A stretch of 64,000 nucleotides of DNA, taken from Burkholderiales bacterium (GTDB lineage: Bacteria > Pseudomonadota > Gammaproteobacteria > Burkholderiales > Burkholderiaceae_C). The DNA is taken from assembly GCA_028868995.1 (NCBI GenBank), contig JAGWTH010000010.1, positions 1 through 64,000 of the forward strand, in the 5' to 3' direction. A model generated the notes under the pieces. That model saw only the letters and a list, made by a program, of their open reading frames with translations, made no database searches and was not told where the DNA came from. Every line of letters begins with the position of its first letter. Positions within the stretch are counted from its first letter, which is position 1. Shown here piece after piece: positions 58,514 to 64,000 of the stretch. The position numbers were made by a program, and so were the translations under genes.

Positions 58514-60700
58514 TCAGAACAGCATGGCTCCTTCGCGCCCGGACAGGCGCACCAGGTGCGCGACGTCCAGGATCAGCGCCACCGAGCCGTCGCCCATCAC
58601 CGTGGCGCCGGACAGGCCCGGCACCTTGCGGAAGTTGGTCTCGAGGCTCTTGACCACCACCTGCTGCTGGCCCACCAGTTCGTCCACCAGCAGGGCCGCC
58701 TTGGAGCCGTCGGTCTCGACGATGACGGCGATCCCGGAGGCCTGCTCGCGGGGCTTGCGCGGCGGGAACAGCTTCGCCAGGTGCAGCACGGGGAGGTACT
58801 CCTCGCGCACGCGCAGGGTGTCGCCGTGGCCGGGCAGCGTGTGCAGTTCGTCGGCGGCCACGGAGAGCGACTCCACCACGCTCGCCAGCGGCAGCACGTA
58901 GGTCTCGCCGCCGATGGCGATGGTCATGGCCTCCATGATCGCCAGGGTGAGCGGCACGCTCACCGTCACGCGCGTGCCCTGCCCGGCCACCGAGGACAGG
59001 TCCACGGTGCCGCTGAGGGACTGGATGTTGCGCTTGACCACGTCCATGCCGACACCGCGGCCGGACACGTCGGTCACCTTCTCCGCGGTGGAGAAGCCCG
59101 CCTCGAAGATCAGCGCGAACACCTCGGCGTCGGGCGCGTCCGGCGCGATGGCGATGCCGCGCTCGGCCGCGCGCCTGAGGATGCGCTCGCGGTCCAGGCC
59201 GCGGCCGTCGTCGCTCACCTCGATCACGATGTTGCCGCCGCGCTGGTGCGCGCGCAGCGTCACCGTGCCCACCGGCGACTTGCCGGCGGCCACCCGCACG
59301 TCCGGCGGTTCCAGCCCATGGTCGATGGCATTGCGCACCAGGTGGGTGAGCGGGTCGGAGATCTTCTCGATCAGGCCGCGGTCCAGCTCGGTCGTCTCGC
59401 CGGACATCTTCAGGTCGACCTTCTTGCCCAGGCGCGCCGCGAGTTCGTGCACCACGCGCGGGAAGCGCTGGAACACGTTGGAAATCGGCAGCATGCGGAT
59501 GGCGAGCACCGCCTCCTGCAGGTTGCGGGTGTGGCGCGACAGGTCGGCCAGCCCGTTGTGGCCGCCGTGGCGGCCGTCGCCCGCCGAATCGGCCAGCGCG
59601 CCGCTGCGCGCGAGCATGGCCTCGGTGATCACCAGCTCGCCCACCAGGTTGACCAGCAGGTCGATCTTCTCGGTGGACACGCGGATGAAGGTGGCGTCGT
59701 GCGCCTGCGGCAGCAGCGGGTCATGCAGGTCGCCGGCCGCGGCGCCCGGCGCGACGGCCGGCGCGGCGGCGGGCGCCGCCGGCTTGCGCGCCTGCTTGAA
59801 TTGCTCCGGCGTCACGAACAGGTCGACGCCGACGGCGGCACGGTCCGCGGCGGGCCCGGCCGGCTGGGGCTGCACCGCGCGGACGCGGTTCTTCCGGAAC
59901 TCCGCCGGGTCGACGAAGAACTCGTCCAGGCCGTTGTTGGCCGCGGGCGCGGCCGGCGCGACGGCCTGCAGCTGCGGGGCGGGTTGCACGGACGAAGGCT
60001 GAGGCTGCGCCTCGACCCGCACCACGCCGAGCGTCTCGATGCGGATCTGCTCCGGAGCGACCACCAGCGCCAGCACGCTCTCCAGGTCGGCCGCGGCCCC
60101 CTGCAGCGCCACGTCGAAGCGCACGCCGCCGCCGGCGGTGTTGTCCACCTCGGCATGGCTGACGGTGCCCATGTCCGCCAGGCCGGTGAGCATCATTTCC
60201 AGGTCCAGTTCGTCGATCGGCTGCTCCAGCGGGCCGAGCTGCACGCGGAAGCTGCGCGTCACCGGCCCGCTGTGGCCGGCGCCCGCATCGGCCGCGGGCT
60301 GGGCCACGCGCTCGCGCAGCAGCGCCTCGACGCCGGAGGCGTCGGGCGAATCGGGCACGCTGCCGCGCCGGTGCAGCACCTGCAGGCGCAGCACGTCGCC
60401 GGCCTTCAGCATCGCGTCCACGTCGGCCGCCGCGATCGGCCGCTCGTCCTTGCGCAGCAGGTCCAGCAGGTTCTCCTGCAGGTGGGTGAGCGCCGCGATC
60501 TCGGCGCAGCCCAGCATGGCGGCGCTGCCCTTGATGGAGTGCACCGCGCGGAAGATCGCGTTCAGGTCGTCCGGGTGCGGCGCGTCCATGTCCATGCGCA
60601 GCAGGATGGACTCGACGTTCGCCAGGTGCTCCTGCGCCTCCTCGAAGAAGATGGTGCGGAAGGCGACCGGGTCGCCGAAGGTGTTGGATGGCTGGAACAT
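58514..60700 (-). CDS. cheA: Chemotaxis histidine kinase CheA
   Basis: FRAVHSIKGSAAMLGC (Hpt); HLVRNAIDHGLEPPDVR; EVSDDGRGLD; GRGVGMDVVKRNI; C-term CheW-like domain. Confidence 0.95.
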   Translation of the reverse strand: MFQPSNTFGDPVAFRTIFFEEAQEHLANVESILLRMDMDAPHPDDLNAIFRAVHSIKGSAAMLGCAEIAALTHLQENLLDLLRKDERPIAAADVDAMLKAGDVLRLQVLHRRGSVPDSPDASGVEALLRERVAQPAADAGAGHSGPVTRSFRVQLGPLEQPIDELDLEMMLTGLADMGTVSHAEVDNTAGGGVRFDVALQGAAADLESVLALVVAPEQIRIETLGVVRVEAQPQPSSVQPAPQLQAVAPAAPAANNGLDEFFVDPAEFRKNRVRAVQPQPAGPAADRAAVGVDLFVTPEQFKQARKPAAPAAAPAVAPGAAAGDLHDPLLPQAHDATFIRVSTEKIDLLVNLVGELVITEAMLARSGALADSAGDGRHGGHNGLADLSRHTRNLQEAVLAIRMLPISNVFQRFPRVVHELAARLGKKVDLKMSGETTELDRGLIEKISDPLTHLVRNAIDHGLEPPDVRVAAGKSPVGTVTLRAHQRGGNIVIEVSDDGRGLDRERILRRAAERGIAIAPDAPDAEVFALIFEAGFSTAEKVTDVSGRGVGMDVVKRNIQSLSGTVDLSSVAGQGTRVTVSVPLTLAIMEAMTIAIGGETYVLPLASVVESLSVAADELHTLPGHGDTLRVREEYLPVLHLAKLFPPRKPREQASGIAVIVETDGSKAALLVDELVGQQQVVVKSLETNFRKVPGLSGATVMGDGSVALILDVAHLVRLSGREGAMLF

Positions 60701-60713
60701 GGGCGCCCCCGCT

Positions 60714-61076
60714 TCAGATGAACTGGCCCACGATGTCCAGCATGCGCTGGGGATCGAAGGGCTTGGACATCCAGCCGGTCGCGCCGGCCTCGCGGCCCTT
60801 CTGCTTCAGCTCGGGGCTGGCCTCGGTCGACAGCACGATCAGCGCCACCGGGTCGTAGTGGGGCAGCGCGCGCAGCTCTCGCACCAGGGTGACGCCGTCC
60901 ATGCGCGGCATGTTGTGGTCGGTCACCACCAGGTCGAACACGCGCGCGCGCGCCAGCTCCAGGGCTTCCACGCCGTCGCCCGCCTCCGCCACCTCGTAGC
61001 CGGCGCCCTGCAGCACCGCCGCCACCATGGCGCGCATGGAGCGGGTGTCGTCCACCACCAGAATCGACTTGCTCAT
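60714..61076 (-). CDS. Single-domain response regulator, CheY-like
   Basis: MSKSILVVDDTRSMRAMVAAVL; DLVVTDHNMPRMDGVTLV; VLSTEAS; GWMSKPFDP. Confidence 0.93.
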   Translation of the reverse strand: MSKSILVVDDTRSMRAMVAAVLQGAGYEVAEAGDGVEALELARARVFDLVVTDHNMPRMDGVTLVRELRALPHYDPVALIVLSTEASPELKQKGREAGATGWMSKPFDPQRMLDIVGQFI

Positions 61077-61960
61077 TGTTGTTTGCTCCCGGACTTGTCG
61101 CGCTTCTTGCGGCTGGAAGGAAGGAACTGGGCGATGACCTCGAGGAGGCGGTCCTCGTCGAGGGGCTTGGTGAGGTACTCGTCGCAGCCGGCGAGCGAGC
61201 CGCGCAGCTTGTCGAAGGGCGAGCTGCGGCTGGTGAGCATCACCACCGCGGTCTTCTTCATGGCCTGCTTGTTGGCCTTGATCATCTTGCAGACCTGGTA
61301 GCCGTCGATGCCGGGCAGCACCACGTCCAGGAACACGCAGGTGTATTCGCGCGATCCGGTCAGGCCCACGGCCTCCTCGCCGGTCTCGGCGAAGTCGACC
61401 TCGAAATTGAAGGGCGCGAGCTTGGCCTTCATGAACATGCGCACCGAGGCGTTGTCGTCCACCACGAGCACGGTGTCGCCGAGCGCGCGTTTCTTCGCCG
61501 CGGCATCGTCCAGCGGCGGCAGGTGGGCGCCGCCCGGGTACGAGCGGCCGGCGGCGCTGACCGACAGCGGGCGGGTGTTGCCCAGCGGCAGCGTGCCTTC
61601 GTCGTCGCGCTTGCCGCCCTTGGCGCCGGTCGCGGCGACGGTGTCCTCCAGCGCCTGCAGCAGGCGCGCCCACTGCAGCGGCCGCGGCAGGATGGGAAAC
61701 CCCGCGCCGTCGCCCGCGCCGCCCACCATCACCGCCGGCAGGTTGGAGCGCTTGGACAGCATGCGGAACTCGTTCATCGCCTCGGGGCTGTCGGCATCCA
61801 CGAGGTAGATGTCGGCGGCGCCGCCGGCGGTGGTGGCAGGGTCGTACTGCACGAATGCGGGATCACGCCGGGCGGCCAGCGCGAAGATGCTGGCCAGCAT
61901 CGAGCGCTCCACCGGGTTGAAGCCGATCACGTCGACCAGGTACTGTTCATTCAGGGTCAC
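61073..61960 (-). CDS. Response regulator: degenerate receiver-like N-term plus canonical C-terminal receiver
   Basis: TVLVVDDNASVRMFMKAKL..CVFLDVVLPGIDGYQV..VMLTSRS..YLTKPL; GTG start overlapping upstream stop. Confidence 0.82.
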   Translation of the reverse strand: MTLNEQYLVDVIGFNPVERSMLASIFALAARRDPAFVQYDPATTAGGAADIYLVDADSPEAMNEFRMLSKRSNLPAVMVGGAGDGAGFPILPRPLQWARLLQALEDTVAATGAKGGKRDDEGTLPLGNTRPLSVSAAGRSYPGGAHLPPLDDAAAKKRALGDTVLVVDDNASVRMFMKAKLAPFNFEVDFAETGEEAVGLTGSREYTCVFLDVVLPGIDGYQVCKMIKANKQAMKKTAVVMLTSRSSPFDKLRGSLAGCDEYLTKPLDEDRLLEVIAQFLPSSRKKRDKSGSKQQ

Positions 61961-62814
61961 TTCCAACACCTCTGGCCCATGAGGCCGAGTACGGCATCCG
62001 CATCCGGAAGCCGGCCTTGCGGGTCCTTGCATAGCATGCGGTCCGCGAGCAGCTGCAGGTCCGAGAGCTCCTCGGGCAGGCGCGCGGGTTCGGCGAGCAG
62101 GTGCTGGGCCAGCACCTCCATCAGGGTCTCGCCGGGAAACGGGGGGCGGCCGCAGAGCATCTCGTGCAGCAGCACGCCCAGGCTGTAGACGTCGGCCGCG
62201 GGCGTCGCGCGCGCGCCCTCCAGCTGTTCGGGGGCGACGTAGCGCGGCGTCCCCGCGAGGGCGCCCTGCGCGAGTTCGGTGCCGGCCTCGCCGCACTCGG
62301 CGGCCAGGCCGAAGTCCGCCAGCACCAGCTCGCCGGACGCGCGCAGCAGGAAATTGGCCGGCTTGACGTCGCGGTGCACCAGCCCGATGCGGTGCAGGCC
62401 GGCCAGCGCCTCGGCCGCCTGGGCGAGCAGCGCCAGCGCCTGGGCGCGCGCGAGCGGCGCGCCCAGGCGCTGCGCCAGGTCCCCCCCGGGCAGGTGTTCC
62501 AGCACCAGCCAGGTCCAGTGCGCGTCTCGGCCCTGGCCCAGCACGCGCACCAGCCGCGGGCCGCGCGCTCGCGCCGCGGCGGCGGCTTCGCGCTGCAACG
62601 CCGCGCCGGGGGCGGCTTCGAGCTTGAGCACCACGTCGGTGCGGCGCGCCGCGTCCCAGGCCAGCCAGGCCTGGGTGCGCCGTCCGCGGCCGACCGGCCG
62701 CAGCAGGCGGTAGCCGGGCACGTGCGGCGGCGCCTCGAAGCCGCCGGCGTCGTGCCCCGCGGCGCGCGGGGCGCGCCAGGCGAGCGGGGAGGAGAGAACG
62801 GCGGTGCCGGCCAT
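61957..62814 (-). CDS. Serine/threonine protein kinase (Hanks type)
   Basis: GLVHRDVKPANFLLRASGELVLADFGLA; GTPRYVAPEQ; DVYSLGVLLHEML. Confidence 0.92.
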   Translation of the reverse strand: MAGTAVLSSPLAWRAPRAAGHDAGGFEAPPHVPGYRLLRPVGRGRRTQAWLAWDAARRTDVVLKLEAAPGAALQREAAAAARARGPRLVRVLGQGRDAHWTWLVLEHLPGGDLAQRLGAPLARAQALALLAQAAEALAGLHRIGLVHRDVKPANFLLRASGELVLADFGLAAECGEAGTELAQGALAGTPRYVAPEQLEGARATPAADVYSLGVLLHEMLCGRPPFPGETLMEVLAQHLLAEPARLPEELSDLQLLADRMLCKDPQGRLPDADAVLGLMGQRCWK

Positions 62815-64000
62815 CACAGCCCCATCCGCGCCAGGTCGTCGAGCATCGTCCGCGCCGACGGATAGCGCTGCTCCCGGTCCTTGGCCATCAGGCTTTCCAT
62901 CACCGCCTGCAGCTGCGCGTGCTCTGGCGGCAGCAGCGGCACCGGTTCGTGCACGTGCATGCGCAGCAGCTCCTGCGCGGAGCTCGCGTGGTACGGCTTG
63001 CGCCCGGTGAGCAGCTCGTAGGCCAGCACGCCCAGGCTGTAGATGTCGCAGCGCGCGTCCACCGGCTGGCCGAGCGCCTGCTCGGGGCTCAGGTAGTAGG
63101 GCGTGCCGACGATGTCGCCGTCCCCGGTGTCGGTGATCTTCATGGCCGTCTGCTTGGCCACGCCGAAGTCGGCCAGCGCCAGGCTGCCGTCCTGGCGCAG
63201 CATCAGGTTGTCCGGCTTCAGGTCCCGGTGGACGATCCCCACCTCGTGGATCGCCTGCAGGCCGGCGGCGGCCTGCTTCAGGTAGGAGATCGCGGTCGCG
63301 GGATCCAGCGGCCCGGCCGCCATGCGCGCGCGCAGGTCGCCCTGGGGAAAGTATTCCATCGCGATGTAGGCGTGGGCGACGGAGAAGTCCTGGCGGAAGA
63401 TGCGCGCCACGTTGGGGTGCTCGATCTGCGCCAGCAGCGCGTACTCCTGGATGAACCGCTGCAGGCCGTCGGCCTCGACGGCCTTGCCCAGCTGCATGAC
63501 CTTCAGCACCTGCGGCGCCCCGCCCTCGGCGGCCTGGGCGAGGAAGATCGAGGCCATGCCGCCCTCGCCGATCTTGCGCAGGATGCGGTAGCCCTCGACC
63601 AGGAACTGCGCCCCCGCCGGCGACGCGGGATTGAGCGCCGGCGCGGCGGCCGCCCGCTTGCGGGACTGCACGTTGGCGAGCAGCGACTCGCGCAGCATGT
63701 CGAACACGCGCGCCGGCGTCTTGGAGCCCTTGCGCGGCACCAGGCCGGTCACCTCCACGATGTCGATGAAGCTGTTGTCGGGCAGGCCCACCGAACCGAT
63801 GCGGCCTCCCTCGGCGCGCCCGAACGAAGCCAGCCGGGTGCCGGCCGAGGTGGCGACGCTCCAGTTCAGGTCCATGGCCGTCACCTCGAGCAGGCGGGCC
63901 ACCTCCACGGCGTCGCCCACGGCGTGCACCTTGCCATTGCCCCCGTTGCCGTTGCGCCGGATCAGCTCGGCCTGGCCGAGGTGGACGCCGACGGCCAGCG
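62814..64000 (-). CDS. Class III cyclase-like domain fused to Ser/Thr kinase (5' end beyond window)
   Basis: Frame open to edge: LAVGVHLGQAELIRRN...KVHAVGDAVEVARLLE then GEGGMASIFLA...HRDLKPDN..DFGVAK..GTPYYLSPEQ. Confidence 0.88.
   Translation of the reverse strand, partial: LAVGVHLGQAELIRRNGNGGNGKVHAVGDAVEVARLLEVTAMDLNWSVATSAGTRLASFGRAEGGRIGSVGLPDNSFIDIVEVTGLVPRKGSKTPARVFDMLRESLLANVQSRKRAAAAPALNPASPAGAQFLVEGYRILRKIGEGGMASIFLAQAAEGGAPQVLKVMQLGKAVEADGLQRFIQEYALLAQIEHPNVARIFRQDFSVAHAYIAMEYFPQGDLRARMAAGPLDPATAISYLKQAAAGLQAIHEVGIVHRDLKPDNLMLRQDGSLALADFGVAKQTAMKITDTGDGDIVGTPYYLSPEQALGQPVDARCDIYSLGVLAYELLTGRKPYHASSAQELLRMHVHEPVPLLPPEHAQLQAVMESLMAKDREQRYPSARTMLDDLARMGL

Overview
GC-rich bacterial chromosome segment; gene content and codon usage suggest Burkholderiales/Comamonadaceae (inference). 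Coding density is high and the long antisense ORFs in the track are mostly GC-shadow ORFs. I call about 57 CDS: a REC + degenerate-cyclase regulator; ackA and a pta-like gene; the prkA-yeaH-spoVR stress triad; a feruloyl-CoA/hydroxycinnamate cluster with a Liv-type ABC transporter and a MarR regulator; grpE-dnaK-dnaJ; an etfBA/acyl-CoA dehydrogenase operon; a MoxR-DUF58-transglutaminase block; alpha-E and circularly permuted ATP-grasp genes; comEC; and a chemosensory operon (cheB, cheD, cheR, three MCPs, cheW, cheA, cheY) continuous with a two-part response regulator, a Hanks-type kinase and a cyclase-domain/kinase fusion that runs off the right edge. No tRNA, rRNA, CRISPR array, transposase or integrase was recognised. 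The best candidates for something new are: (1) the kinase/cyclase-headed chemosensory operon; (2) a putative small RNA at ~29.40-29.51 kb; (3) a multi-palindrome etfBA promoter; (4) a UUCG-capped hairpin in the prkA leader; (5) families of perfect GC hairpins between genes. All functional claims come from reading motifs by eye; no database search was run.
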